NCBI RefSeq assembly: GCF_003319125.1
Contig: NZ_QOHG01000026.1
Location: 1-55,492, forward strand
Length of the DNA stretch: 55,492 nucleotides
Direction: 5' to 3'
Source of the DNA: Blastococcus sp. TF02A-26
Lineage (GTDB): Bacteria > Actinomycetota > Actinomycetes > Mycobacteriales > Geodermatophilaceae
Made by a program: the position numbers and the translations under genes. Positions 7,657 through 15,800 of the stretch are shown in pieces. Numbering within the stretch: position 1 is the first letter of the stretch; each line of letters starts with the position of its first letter. Below the pieces are notes generated by a model that was not told the DNA's origin, did not search any database, and saw only the letters and a program-made list of their open reading frames with translations.

Positions 7657-8036
7657 CGGGGGTCCAGGCCGGCGTCGGTCAGGGCCGCCTGCAGGCGCCT
7701 GCGCTCGGCGTCCCGGCGGGGACCGGCCGGGGTGAGCGTCATGGCGTGCGGCACCTCGAGCAGCGCGGCCGCCTCGACGAGGACGTCGTCGTAGGCGCTC
7801 TGCAGCCCGCGCCGCCGGGCGACGGGCGCGCCGGCCGGCACGAGCGCGAGCTGCCGGGAGAGCCGGCGGAGGTCGGCGGCGACCTGCTGCACCGGCCGGT
7901 GCACCGGCTCCACGGCCCGGCGCCGGGGGCGCAGCCGCACGGTGCCGCAGAAGAGGCCGGTCAGCAGGCCCAGGAGACCGAACGACCCGACGAGGGCCGC
8001 GGTGAGCAGGGCGAGCTGCAGCAGGGCGCCGGCCAT
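7653..8036 (-). CDS. Small membrane-anchored protein of unknown function
   Basis: A 127-residue protein with one N-terminal hydrophobic segment (LLQLALLTAALVGSFGLLGLL, split as LLQLALLTAALV and GSFGLLGLL; residues 5-25). A basic stretch RLRPRRR follows, then a soluble helical domain rich in Arg, Ala and Leu. The N-terminus would be outside and the bulk cytoplasmic by the positive-inside rule. No known motif was recognised. It is immediately upstream of, and overlaps, the RNA phosphodiesterase gene, so the two are probably co-expressed. Confidence 0.65.
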   Translation of the reverse strand: MAGALLQLALLTAALVGSFGLLGLLTGLFCGTVRLRPRRRAVEPVHRPVQQVAADLRRLSRQLALVPAGAPVARRRGLQSAYDDVLVEAAALLEVPHAMTLTPAGPRRDAERRRLQAALTDAGLDPR

Positions 8037-8085
8037 GGTGGCCTCCGGGACGGCGGTGTGCGGGTGGCTGGAACGGTACGCCCGC

Positions 8086-9381
8086 TCAGCCCGCCCCGAT
8101 GCCCGAGCGGGCGACCGACGTCCCGCCCGGCACCGTCCCGCGCGACCCCCCGCCGCGGGCCAGCCAGGCCGCCGCGCACAGCCCGGCGACGACGAGCAGC
8201 CCGCCGCTGAGCGCGAACGCCCACGGCGCGCCGAGGTGCTCGGCGACCAGACCGATCACCGGCGAGCCCAGCGGCATCCCGCCGGTCAGGCACATGAAGT
8301 AGAGGGCCATGACCCGGCCGCGCAGCTGCGGGTCGACGCCCAGCTGCACGAAGCTGTTGTTGGCGACGGTGAACATCATGGCCGCGGCACCGGTCGGGAC
8401 CAGCAGCACGGCGAACCAGACGTAGCCGGGGGCGAGCCCGGCGACGACGCAGGTCAGCCCGAAGACCACCACGGCGAGGGCCAGGAACCGCTCGCGCGGG
8501 CGGTCGCTGCGCCGGGCCGAGAGCAGGGCACCGGTGAGCGAGCCGACCGCGAAGGAGGTGGTGAGCAGGCCGAACGCCTCCGCGCCCAGGTCGAACTCCT
8601 GACGGGCCATCAGCGCGATGGTCACCTGGGTGTTGAGCCCGAAGGTGCCGACGAGGAAGGCGAGGACCAGCGCCAGGACGAGGTCGGGCCGCGACCAGGT
8701 GTAGGCCAGGCCGGCCCGCAGCTGCCCGCGCGCCCGCGTGACCGGTGGACTGGGGAAGAGCTCGTCCCGCCGCATGACGAGCAGCGCCACGATCGTGAAC
8801 GCGAAGCTGCCGGCGTTGATGAGGAACGCCGGGCCGGTGTCGCCGGACGAGGCGCCGATCAGCAGGCCGGCCACCGCGGGACCCACCAGCCGCGCCCCGT
8901 TGAAGATCGTCGAGTTCAGCCCGACGGCGTTGGTCAGCAGCTCCGGCCCGACCATCTCCGACACGAAGGCCTGCCGGACCGGCACGTCGAGGGCCGACAC
9001 CGAGCCCAGCGCACCGGCCAGCACGAAGACGTGCCACAGCTCCACGTGCCCGCCGGCGACGAGCAGGCCCAGCGCGAGCGCGACGAGTCCCATCAGCGAC
9101 TGGGTGGCGACCAGCAGGGGGCGCTTGGGGTAGCGGTCGGCGAGCACGCCGCCGTACATGCCGAGGACCAGGCCGGGGGCGAACTGCAGGGCCGTGACCA
9201 CGCCCAGGGCGACGCCGCTGTCGTCGGACAGCTGCAGGACCAGCCAGTCCTGGCCGATCCGCTGCATCCACGTGCCGACGAGGCTCACCAGGTTGGCCGA
9301 GGCGTAGATCCGGTAGTTGCGCACCCGCAGCGACCGGAACATGCCCCGGGAGGACCTGCTGTCGACGCCGGCTGCGCTCAC
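8086..9381 (-). CDS. Major facilitator superfamily transporter (MFS_3/DHA3 type)
   Basis: A 431-residue transporter with about twelve hydrophobic segments. The start (FRSLRVRNYRIYASANLVS, then GTWMQRIGQDWLVL) is characteristic of the MFS_3/EntS-like drug and siderophore exporter group. The motif-A-like loop GVLADRYPKRPLL lies between TM2 and TM3. Its ATG lies in an ATGA overlap with the stop of the MarR gene, so the two form a regulator-exporter operon. Substrate unknown; efflux of a small lipophilic compound sensed by the MarR protein is inference from context. Confidence 0.9.
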   Translation of the reverse strand: MSAAGVDSRSSRGMFRSLRVRNYRIYASANLVSLVGTWMQRIGQDWLVLQLSDDSGVALGVVTALQFAPGLVLGMYGGVLADRYPKRPLLVATQSLMGLVALALGLLVAGGHVELWHVFVLAGALGSVSALDVPVRQAFVSEMVGPELLTNAVGLNSTIFNGARLVGPAVAGLLIGASSGDTGPAFLINAGSFAFTIVALLVMRRDELFPSPPVTRARGQLRAGLAYTWSRPDLVLALVLAFLVGTFGLNTQVTIALMARQEFDLGAEAFGLLTTSFAVGSLTGALLSARRSDRPRERFLALAVVVFGLTCVVAGLAPGYVWFAVLLVPTGAAAMMFTVANNSFVQLGVDPQLRGRVMALYFMCLTGGMPLGSPVIGLVAEHLGAPWAFALSGGLLVVAGLCAAAWLARGGGSRGTVPGGTSVARSGIGAG

Positions 9382-9812
9382 CGACCGGCCAGCTTCTCCA
9401 TGATCGTCGAGGCCTCGCGGAGGATCGTGCGCTCCTCGTCGGTGAGGCCCGCCAGCTCACCGGTCAGCCAGGCCTCGCGCGCCTGCGCCTCGGCGCTCAG
9501 CAGCGCCACGGCCTCCGGCGTCAGGTCGATCACGACCTGCCGACCGTCGGTCGGGTGCGGGCTGCGGGTGAGCAGCCCCATCCCCTCCAGCGCCACCACG
9601 ACGCGCGTCATGGAGGGCGGCTGCACCCGCTCGTGCCCGGCCAGCTCGCCCGGGCTCATCGGCCCGTGCTGCTTGAGCGTGGAGAGCGCGGAGAGGTGGG
9701 TGAGCGTGACCGAGGTGTCGACCCGCTGGTTGCGGAGCCTGCGGGAGAACCGCATGACCGCCAGTCGCAGGTCGTGGGCGAGCGCCGCGATGTCCAGCGT
9801 CGTCCGGGGCAC
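9378..9812 (-). CDS. MarR-family transcriptional regulator
   Basis: A 144-residue winged-helix regulator. Visible elements are the recognition region MSPGELAGHERVQPPSMTRVV (split as MSPGELAGHE and RVQPPSMTRVV) and the wing with DGRQVVIDLTPEA, followed by C-terminal dimerisation helices. Start is GTG. It is the first gene of a two-gene operon with the MFS exporter and probably represses it, with release by the exported ligand, as known for this family. The 31-base gap to the upstream purine permease gene contains an imperfect inverted repeat that could be its binding site. Confidence 0.9.
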   Translation of the reverse strand: MPRTTLDIAALAHDLRLAVMRFSRRLRNQRVDTSVTLTHLSALSTLKQHGPMSPGELAGHERVQPPSMTRVVVALEGMGLLTRSPHPTDGRQVVIDLTPEAVALLSAEAQAREAWLTGELAGLTDEERTILREASTIMEKLAGR

Positions 9813-9814
9813 GA

Positions 9815-9838
9815 TCCGTAGCCTACCTAACGATCGCG
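9815..9838 (-). promoter_or_regulatory. Possible MarR-binding site
   Basis: Read on the minus strand, CGATCGT and ACGGATCG face each other across about eight bases (TAGGTAGG region), an imperfect inverted repeat directly upstream of the MarR start. Its location in a 31-base gap between co-directional genes suggests an operator, but the palindrome is weak. Confidence 0.35.
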
Positions 9839-9843
9839 CCGCC

Positions 9844-11370
9844 TCAGACGAGCTGCTGGATGGGCTCCAGCGCGAAGTAGACGACGAAGATGACCGCGAT
9901 CAGCCACATGAGCGGGTGGATCTCGCGGCGGCGGCCCACCGCCAGGCGCAGCAGCACGAAGGTCACGACGCCGGCCCCGATGCCGTTGGTGATCGAGTAG
10001 GTGAACGGCATCAGCGCGATGGTGAGGAAGGCCGGGATCACCAGGGACATGTCGTCCCAGACCAGGTGCCGGATCTGGGTGATCATCAGCGCGCCGACGA
10101 TGACCAGCGCCGGCGCCGCGGCCTCCGACGGGACCATCTGCACCAGCGGGGTGAAGAGCATCGCGACGAGGAACAGCACGCCGGTGACGACGCTGGCCAG
10201 ACCGGTGCGGGCGCCGTCGGCGACACCGGCGGTGCTCTCGATGTAGGTCGTGTTCGACGAGATGCTGCCGGCGCCACCGGCGGCGGCGGCCAGCGAGTCG
10301 ACCAGCAGGACCGGCTGCGACTTCGGCAGGTTCTTGTGCTCGTCGAGCATGTCGCCCTCGGCGCCGACGGCGGTCACGGTGCCGACGGTGTCGAAGAAGT
10401 CGGCGATCATGATCGAGAAGACGATGAGCAGGGCGGCGATGATGCCGATCCGCTCGAAGCCGCCGAACAGCGAGAAGTTGCCGAGCAGCGAGAGGTCGGG
10501 GCTGTCGACGACCTCGTCGGGCAGCTCGGGCACCTGCAGGGCCCACCCGCGCGGGTTCTCCGCACCCACGCGCGGGCCGATGTCGGCGATCGCCTCGATG
10601 ACGATCGCCAGCGCCGTCGTCGCCACGATGCCGATCAGCAGGGCGCCCTTGACCTTGCGGACGACGAGCACGGCCATGAGCAGCAGGCCGACGACGAACA
10701 CCAGCAGCGGCCAGCCGGCCAGCTGGCCGCCCACCCCGAAGGTGATCAGCGGGCTGCCCTGACGGATCACGCCGGCGTCGGCGAGCCCGATGATGGTCAG
10801 GAAGAAGCCGATGCCGACGGCGATGGCGGTCTTGAGCTGGGGCGGGATCGCCTCGAACACGGCCTTCCGGAAGCCGGTGAGCACCAGCACCGTGATGAGC
10901 AGGCCCTCGAGGACCACCAGGCCCATGATCTCGGGCCAGGAGAGCTGGGTGGCCGCGTAGACCGCGACGACGGCGTTGATGCCCAGACCGGTCGCGAGCG
11001 CGAAGGGGTACCGGCCGACGACGCCCATGAGGATCGTCATGACGCCGGCGATCAGCGCGGTGACCGCGGCGACGGACGCGAACGACAGCGAGTTCCCGGC
11101 GACGTCGACGCCCGGGCCGTTCCCGGTGTCGATGCTCGTCAGGATGATCGGGTTCAGGATGACGATGTACGCCATCGTGAAGAAGGTCGTCAGGCCGCCG
11201 CGGAGCTCGCGCGCGACCGTCGAGCGGCGGGCGCTGATCTCGAAGTAGCGGTCCAGCCCGTTGCGGGGCCGGACGCGGGGCCCGTCGCTGCGGCGCGGCG
11301 TCGTCGCCGCGGTGGCGGCCGAGACGTCGGCGGGGGTGTCCCCGGTGGTCGGGTGGGACTGCTCGGGCAT
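9844..11370 (-). CDS. AzgA-type purine permease (NCS2 family)
   Basis: A 508-residue proton-coupled nucleobase permease of the COG2252 type, related to hypoxanthine/guanine/adenine transporters. Motifs include RGGLTTFFTMAYIVILNP near residue 57, where the first helix starts, and VDSLAAAAGGAGSISSNTTY in the conserved core. About 12-14 hydrophobic segments follow. The first 35 residues are a disordered, threonine-rich extension. The permease is divergent from the DUF2530 gene, an arrangement common in actinobacteria. No purine riboswitch was recognised in the 96 bases between the two starts. Confidence 0.9.
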   Translation of the reverse strand: MPEQSHPTTGDTPADVSAATAATTPRRSDGPRVRPRNGLDRYFEISARRSTVARELRGGLTTFFTMAYIVILNPIILTSIDTGNGPGVDVAGNSLSFASVAAVTALIAGVMTILMGVVGRYPFALATGLGINAVVAVYAATQLSWPEIMGLVVLEGLLITVLVLTGFRKAVFEAIPPQLKTAIAVGIGFFLTIIGLADAGVIRQGSPLITFGVGGQLAGWPLLVFVVGLLLMAVLVVRKVKGALLIGIVATTALAIVIEAIADIGPRVGAENPRGWALQVPELPDEVVDSPDLSLLGNFSLFGGFERIGIIAALLIVFSIMIADFFDTVGTVTAVGAEGDMLDEHKNLPKSQPVLLVDSLAAAAGGAGSISSNTTYIESTAGVADGARTGLASVVTGVLFLVAMLFTPLVQMVPSEAAAPALVIVGALMITQIRHLVWDDMSLVIPAFLTIALMPFTYSITNGIGAGVVTFVLLRLAVGRRREIHPLMWLIAVIFVVYFALEPIQQLV

Positions 11371-11466
11371 GACGGAACTCCCCGTGGATCGCCGGACGGG
11401 CGGCGACAGAGTGCCACATCCCGCGGGCTCCGGTGATCACCGTCTGGTCACGCCTAAGGTCGAGGG

Positions 11467-11688
11467 GTGCCCGGACCGACGAAGCAGGCCCCGCCGCCGC
11501 TGCGGGTCGACACCGCGCGCCTCGTCCTCGCCGGGACGGCGGTCTGGGCGGTCGCGCTCGTGGTCCTGCTGCTGCTCGGCGACCGCGTGGACCGGGTGTG
11601 GACCTGGACGTGCGTCGCCGGCATCGTCCTGCCGTTCCTCGGTCTGGGCATCATGCGCTGGCAGGGCCAGCTCGGCCGCAAGGACTGA
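11467..11688 (+). CDS. DUF2530 small membrane protein
   Basis: A 73-residue protein with two hydrophobic helices (LVLAGTAVWAVALVVLLLL at about 19-37, WTCVAGIVLPFLGLGIM at 47-63) joined by a short polar loop. The C-terminus ends in WQGQLGRKD, characteristic of DUF2530. Function unknown. The family is usually found beside an NCS2 purine permease in actinobacteria, as here, where the two genes are divergent. Start is GTG. Confidence 0.85.
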   Translation: MPGPTKQAPPPLRVDTARLVLAGTAVWAVALVVLLLLGDRVDRVWTWTCVAGIVLPFLGLGIMRWQGQLGRKD

Positions 11689-11724
11689 CCACGGGAGCCG
11701 CCCTGCGAGGGTCGTGCCCGAGAG

Positions 11725-12013
11725 GGACCCGGAGGGTTCCGCGACGGGTGCGACGTCAGGGCTCAGCGCAGCAGGGGACGGCACCTGGCCGCGGTGCGGT
11801 CCGGAGGACCGCAGTGTCACGGACCCGGAGGGTTCCGCGACGGGTGCGACGTCAGGGCTCAGCGCAGCAGGGGAACGGCACCTGGCCGCGGTGCGGTCCG
11901 GAGGACCGCAGTGTCACGGGCCCGGAGGGTCCCCGCGAGTTGCGACGGCGCGGCTCAGCGCAGCAGGGGAACGGCACCTGGCCGCGGTTGTCGGTCCGGA
12001 GGACGACAGATCA
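11725..12013 (+). repeat. Three tandem copies of a ~96-bp structured repeat
   Basis: Copies begin at about 11725, 11821 and 11918 (periods 96 and 97). Each runs from a CCCGGAGGGT-type start through GGCTCAGCGCAGCAGGGG and GGCACCTGGCCGCGGT to a hairpin. In copies 1 and 2 the hairpin is TGCGGTCC-GGA-GGACCGCA. In copy 3 the base of the stem has changed to TGTCG against CGACA, so pairing is kept. Copies 1 and 2 are nearly identical; copy 3 is diverged in its first third. The array fills the 330-base gap between the convergent DUF2530 and DUF3027 genes, which holds nothing else recognisable. A fourth copy lies at about 32212-32310. Confidence 0.93.
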
Positions 12014-12018
12014 CATCC

Positions 12019-12804
12019 TCACAGGACGTCGTAGTCGGCGGTGTCGTAGCGCGCGGTGGTGACGACCTCGGTGGTGTCCTGCGGGACGAGGGTGGCCTGG
12101 CTGTGCGCGCCGCAGCCGTAGTCGACGGTGACCACGCGACCGTCGGCCGGCGCGTAGGCGTTGGCGCAGGCACCGAGCGCGGCGCGCAGCGTGCCGGCCA
12201 GCGGGAGGAAGAAGCCGCAGGTCCCGCAGGGGCCGGGGGCCTGCCGGGCCATGGCCGAGCGCGGCCCGAAGTCGCCGTCGTTCCAGCGGGTCAGCGCCTG
12301 CGAGCGCCCCTCCTGGGACAGCACCCGCTCGCGGCCGAGGCCGATCTCCTGGGCCACGACGCGGCCCTCGGGGTCCTCGGCGGCGTCGTCGTCGACGGTG
12401 TAGCTGGGCACCAGCCGGGGGTCGTCCTCGGTGGCGGGCAGGACGTCGCCGACGGAGAGGTCGCCGGGGCGCAGCCGCTCGTGCCACGGCACCCAGGCGG
12501 GCGCGAGCAGCGCCTGCTCGCCCGGCAGCAGGACGACCTCGTCGACGGTCACGGTGTCCTCGCCGGCGGCGCGGGCGATCGTCACCGCCCAGTACCAGCC
12601 CACGTAGCCGGGCAGGGTGCTGGCGAAGGAGTGCGTCAGCGCCTCGCCGAGGGCCGGGTCACCGGCGCTCTCCGGCAGGGCCGCGAGGTGCTCGCCGACG
12701 ACGGCGGGATCGCCGGCCGTCTCCACCGCCGCGGCGCGGGCGAGGTCGACGGCGGCGGCCAGGGAGGACGGCGGGGTCTCGGACACGCAGCCATTGTCGC
12801 GCAC
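12019..12804 (-). CDS. DUF3027 family protein
   Basis: A 261-residue soluble protein recognised as DUF3027 by its ordering: an N-terminal helical ARAAAVETAGD region, HSFASTLPGYVGWYWAVTIAR (split as HSFASTLPGYVG and WYWAVTIAR), VPWHERLRPGDL, and a C-terminal cysteine cluster CGTCGFFLPLAG with a later YGCGAHS. The paired cysteines suggest a metal-binding site. Function unknown. In actinobacteria it clusters with cold-shock and MFS genes, as here. The ATG is used; a GTG six codons downstream is an alternative start. Confidence 0.85.
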   Translation of the reverse strand: MRDNGCVSETPPSSLAAAVDLARAAAVETAGDPAVVGEHLAALPESAGDPALGEALTHSFASTLPGYVGWYWAVTIARAAGEDTVTVDEVVLLPGEQALLAPAWVPWHERLRPGDLSVGDVLPATEDDPRLVPSYTVDDDAAEDPEGRVVAQEIGLGRERVLSQEGRSQALTRWNDGDFGPRSAMARQAPGPCGTCGFFLPLAGTLRAALGACANAYAPADGRVVTVDYGCGAHSQATLVPQDTTEVVTTARYDTADYDVL

Positions 12805-12867
12805 CGGCCGCCCGTGCCGCGCTCATGCCTTCCCCGCCTGTTCAGGCCGGTGCGGCACCATGGAGCG

Positions 12868-14742
12868 GTGCCCGACTCCCCGCCCCCCGGTCCGCGCCGC
12901 GGTGTGCTCCGCCGCCGGTCGGCACCGCGGGTGAGCGAGGCCCCGGAGACCGCGCCGGTGCAGCGCCCGCGGGCCGTCACCAGGCCCCTGCCCCTGGCGG
13001 ACGACGCGGCCGAGGCGGAGACCGTGGTCGAGCGGCTGCCTCCGGCTGCGCACCCGTACCCGGCGCAGCCCGGGTACGGCGCGGCTCCGTACGTCCCGGC
13101 GCCCTACGCGCCGACTCCCCCCGGCCCGGTCCCGTACGCGGCGGGCCCGTACCCGCCGGGCGGCTACCCCCCGGCCGGTTACCCCCCGGCCGGGTATCCG
13201 CCGGGCCCGGTGCCGTACCAGCAGGGCGGGTACCCGCCGGCCGGCCTCCCGCCCGGGGCCCATCAGCCGGGCTACCCGCCGGGGCCGTACCAGCCGGGCC
13301 CGCCCGCGCCGTGGTACCCGGGCCCGCAGCCGCCCTCCTGGCCGGAGCAGGACCCCGGCGCGGCGGCCGGGACGACCGCCCTGCCGACCGAGCAGACGCA
13401 GCCCGCGGCGGCGCTCCCGCCGGGGCCGCGGGCGACGGTGACCCGCGTGGCGGTGGCCCGCTCCCGTGAGCTGAGCGGCGCCGCCGTCCGCCGGGTCAAG
13501 GCCGCCAGCCGGGCCGACGGCGCCGAGGAGAGCGGCCTGACGCACCTGCTCTGGACCAACGCGCTGCACGCCGCCGGCGACGCGATGATCGCGGTGTCGC
13601 TGGCCGGCACCCTGTTCTTCGCCGCGACGAGCGACGCTCAGCGCAGCAACGTCGCCCTCTACCTGCTGGTCACCATGGCGCCGTTCGCGGTGGTCGCGCC
13701 CGTCATCGGCCCGCTGCTGGACCGGATGCAGCGCGGACGGCGGTGGGCGATGGGGGCGGCCTCGATCGGCCGCGCGGTCCTGGCGCTGGTGATGGCCGCC
13801 CACTACGACGACCTGATCCTCTACCCGGCGGCGCTCGGGGTCCTGGTGCTGTCCAAGGCGCACAACGTGCTGCGGGCCGCCGTCCTCCCCCGCGTGCTCC
13901 CGGGCGCGATGTCCCTGGCCAGCGCCAACTCCCGGACCTCGATGTTCGGGCTGGTCACCGCCGGCGTCTTCGGCGGTGTGGCCGCCGGCATCGCGGCGGT
14001 GTTCGGCTTCCCACCGGAGCTCTGGGCCACGGCGATCGTGTTCACCGTCGCCGGGGTCCTGGCCATCCGGCTGCCGGCGCACGTCGACGTCCCGGCCGGG
14101 GAGCAGCCCGCCGACGTCCTCACCACCACCCCGCAGGACACGGTGGGCAAGCGCCGCCGTCAGGTCAGCCCGCACGTCGTGGTGGCGCTGCGGGCCAACT
14201 CCGCCCTGCGCGGGCTCGGCGGGTTCCTCACGATCTTCTCGGCGTTCCTGGTGCAGGCCACGGCCGACGGCTGGACGGCGACCCTGGCCCTGGGCGGCAT
14301 CGCCGCCGCGGCGGGCCTCGGCAGCGTGCTGGGCACCGCCGTCGGGTCGCGACTGCACACGGCCAGCCCGGACCAGATGGTCCTCGTGTCCGCCGGCGTG
14401 GCCGCCGGGATCACCGTGGTGGCCGCGGTCTTCTTCAGCTTCTGGACGGCGGCGCTGGTGGCCGGCGTCTCCGCGGTCGCCAACGCCCTGGGCAAGGTGT
14501 CGCTGGACGCGATCATCCAGCGGGAGGTGCCCGACTCGCTGCGGGCCTCGGCGTTCGCCCGGTCGGAGACGATGCTGCAGCTGGCCTGGGTCGTCGGCGG
14601 GGCGCTGGGCATCGCCCTGCCGCCCACCGGCTGGCTGGGCTTCACGGTCGCCGCCGCCCTGCTCGTGCTGGCCGTCGGCGTGGTCCTGTGGGGGCGCGAC
14701 CGGCAGCGGCGCACCCCGCCGACCGAGCAGTGGGCCCGGTGA
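12868..14742 (+). CDS. MFS transporter with a Pro/Tyr/Gly-rich cytoplasmic N-terminus
   Basis: A 624-residue protein from GTG. Residues 1-220 are disordered; about 70-165 are built of short PGGYPPAGYPPAGYPPG-like repeats of Pro, Tyr and Gly. The transporter starts near LTHLLWTNALHAAGDAMIAV (about 227) and has 11-12 hydrophobic segments, with a motif-A-like GPLLDRMQRGRRWA loop. The C-terminal half contains conserved REVPDSLRASAFARSETMLQ (exact 20-residue stretch). Orthologues with a long N-tail occur in other actinobacteria next to DUF2771 and DUF3027. The end overlaps the lipoprotein start by four bases (GTGA). Substrate unknown. Confidence 0.85.
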   Translation: MPDSPPPGPRRGVLRRRSAPRVSEAPETAPVQRPRAVTRPLPLADDAAEAETVVERLPPAAHPYPAQPGYGAAPYVPAPYAPTPPGPVPYAAGPYPPGGYPPAGYPPAGYPPGPVPYQQGGYPPAGLPPGAHQPGYPPGPYQPGPPAPWYPGPQPPSWPEQDPGAAAGTTALPTEQTQPAAALPPGPRATVTRVAVARSRELSGAAVRRVKAASRADGAEESGLTHLLWTNALHAAGDAMIAVSLAGTLFFAATSDAQRSNVALYLLVTMAPFAVVAPVIGPLLDRMQRGRRWAMGAASIGRAVLALVMAAHYDDLILYPAALGVLVLSKAHNVLRAAVLPRVLPGAMSLASANSRTSMFGLVTAGVFGGVAAGIAAVFGFPPELWATAIVFTVAGVLAIRLPAHVDVPAGEQPADVLTTTPQDTVGKRRRQVSPHVVVALRANSALRGLGGFLTIFSAFLVQATADGWTATLALGGIAAAAGLGSVLGTAVGSRLHTASPDQMVLVSAGVAAGITVVAAVFFSFWTAALVAGVSAVANALGKVSLDAIIQREVPDSLRASAFARSETMLQLAWVVGGALGIALPPTGWLGFTVAAALLVLAVGVVLWGRDRQRRTPPTEQWAR

Positions 14743-15182
14743 CGCGCGCCGGTGCCGTGAGCGCCGTCGCCCTGCTGGCCCTCCTGGCCGGGTGCGGCGA
14801 GGACGAGCCCGACGCGCCCCCGTCGGTGCAGGTGACGGTCGGCCCGCAGGACGTCGAGGTGCAGCCCACCCAGTACTGCCTCGGCGGCGACGGCGAGCGC
14901 TACTCGATCACGCCGCCGATCATCGAGGTCTCCCCCGACTCCCCCATCACGCTCACCGTCCCCGAGACGGTCGCCGAGCAGGGCTGGGGCGTCCAGGTCT
15001 TCGACGACCAGCTGGTGGAGGTGATCGGCGAGGTCGACGTGGAGTCCGGCGAGACCAGCTTCGACGTCAACAGCTCCGACGTCGTCCCGGCCGCGTTCTA
15101 CCTCGTGGTCGTCGAGGACAAGGGCACCGACTGCGGCGAGTTCTCCGGCGCCTGGCCCGTCGGCTTCATCCGCGCCGGATAG
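14739..15182 (+). CDS. DUF2771 lipoprotein
   Basis: A 147-residue exported protein with a lipoprotein signal peptide: hydrophobic VSAVALLALLAG and lipobox Cys19 in LLAGC. The mature part begins with acidic GEDEPDAPP and is mainly beta strands, with two further cysteines (QYCLGG and TDCGEF) that could form a disulfide. The pattern matches the actinobacterial DUF2771 family. GTG start in a GTGA overlap with the MFS gene, so it is co-translated and may work with that transporter at the cell surface. Function unknown. Confidence 0.85.
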   Translation: MTRAGAVSAVALLALLAGCGEDEPDAPPSVQVTVGPQDVEVQPTQYCLGGDGERYSITPPIIEVSPDSPITLTVPETVAEQGWGVQVFDDQLVEVIGEVDVESGETSFDVNSSDVVPAAFYLVVVEDKGTDCGEFSGAWPVGFIRAG

Positions 15183-15213
15183 CAACGGGCACGCGACGCC
15201 GCCCGCCGACACC

Positions 15214-15280
15214 TGGAACGGCCCCCTCCCAGGGGCCCGCGCTGAGCCTGCGAAGCGTGGGGAGGGAGGGGGTCCTTCCT
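15214..15280 (-). terminator. Stop-proximal hairpin element, copy 1
   Basis: Outer stem CCCCCTCCC (15222-15230) with GGGAGGGGG (15264-15272). Read from the cold-shock gene on the minus strand, GAAGGACCCCCT starts one to two bases after its stop codon. The element also lies downstream of the convergent lipoprotein gene, so it could act in both directions. Related copies lie at 26055-26122, 27896-27957 and 42681-42746. Confidence 0.75.
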
Positions 15281-15675
15281 CAGTGCTCGAGGTCGGTGGC
15301 CACCGCGCGCAGCACGGTGCCGACCTTGCGCGCGTGCGACCGGTCGGGGTGCCGGCCGTGGCGCAGGCCCTCGGAGACGTCGTCCAGGAGCTTGATGAGG
15401 TCCTCGATGATCGGCACGAGCTCGTCGGGCTTCTTGCGGGTGGCCGCCGCGTGCGCGGCCGTGACCGACGGGAGCGGGTCGAGGACGCGGACCTGCAGGG
15501 CCTGGTCGCCGCGGCGGCCGGCCACGATGCCGAACTCCACGCGCTGGCCGGGCTTGAGCTCCTCGGTGCCGGCGGGGAGAGCGTCCTTGTGCACGAAGAC
15601 GTCGGGGCCGTCCTCGCGGGAGAGGAAACCGAAGCCCTTCTCCGGGTTGAACCACTTCACTCTGCCGGTGGGCAC
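15280..15675 (-). CDS. Cold-shock domain protein with C-terminal extension (CspB-like)
   Basis: A 131-residue protein. Residues 1-67 are a cold-shock domain with [19 protein letters not shown] (RNP1 is KGFGFL) and DVFVHKDAL (RNP2), binding single-stranded RNA or DNA. Residues 68-131 form a helical extension ([20 protein letters not shown] is its core), as in actinobacterial proteins of the mycobacterial CspB type, longer than the classical 67-residue Csp. It is convergent with the DUF2771 gene. The ATG is the only sensible start. A second, short Csp is encoded near 44.8 kb. Confidence 0.93.
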   Translation of the reverse strand: MPTGRVKWFNPEKGFGFLSREDGPDVFVHKDALPAGTEELKPGQRVEFGIVAGRRGDQALQVRVLDPLPSVTAAHAAATRKKPDELVPIIEDLIKLLDDVSEGLRHGRHPDRSHARKVGTVLRAVATDLEH

Positions 15676-15800
15676 GTCGATCCCTCAGTCACGTCGCGGT
15701 CGGTCCGGCGGGCTGCCGGCGGGCGGCACGGAGCCCCCCGCGGGCCAGGTTAGTCGTCGCCGCTCCGAACCGGAGAGCGCGTTTCGGTCCGCGCGCCCGC

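Noticed and set aside
7942..11436. Very long open frame on the plus strand (over 1,100 codons)
   Set aside because: It runs antisense to the MFS, MarR and purine permease genes, has low-complexity Gly/Asp/Gln/His-rich translation and no domain. Long antisense frames are expected at this GC content.
11467..11688. CRISPR-like array at 11.7-12.0 kb
   Set aside because: Units are about 96 bases long and continuous, with no spacers, and there are no cas genes.
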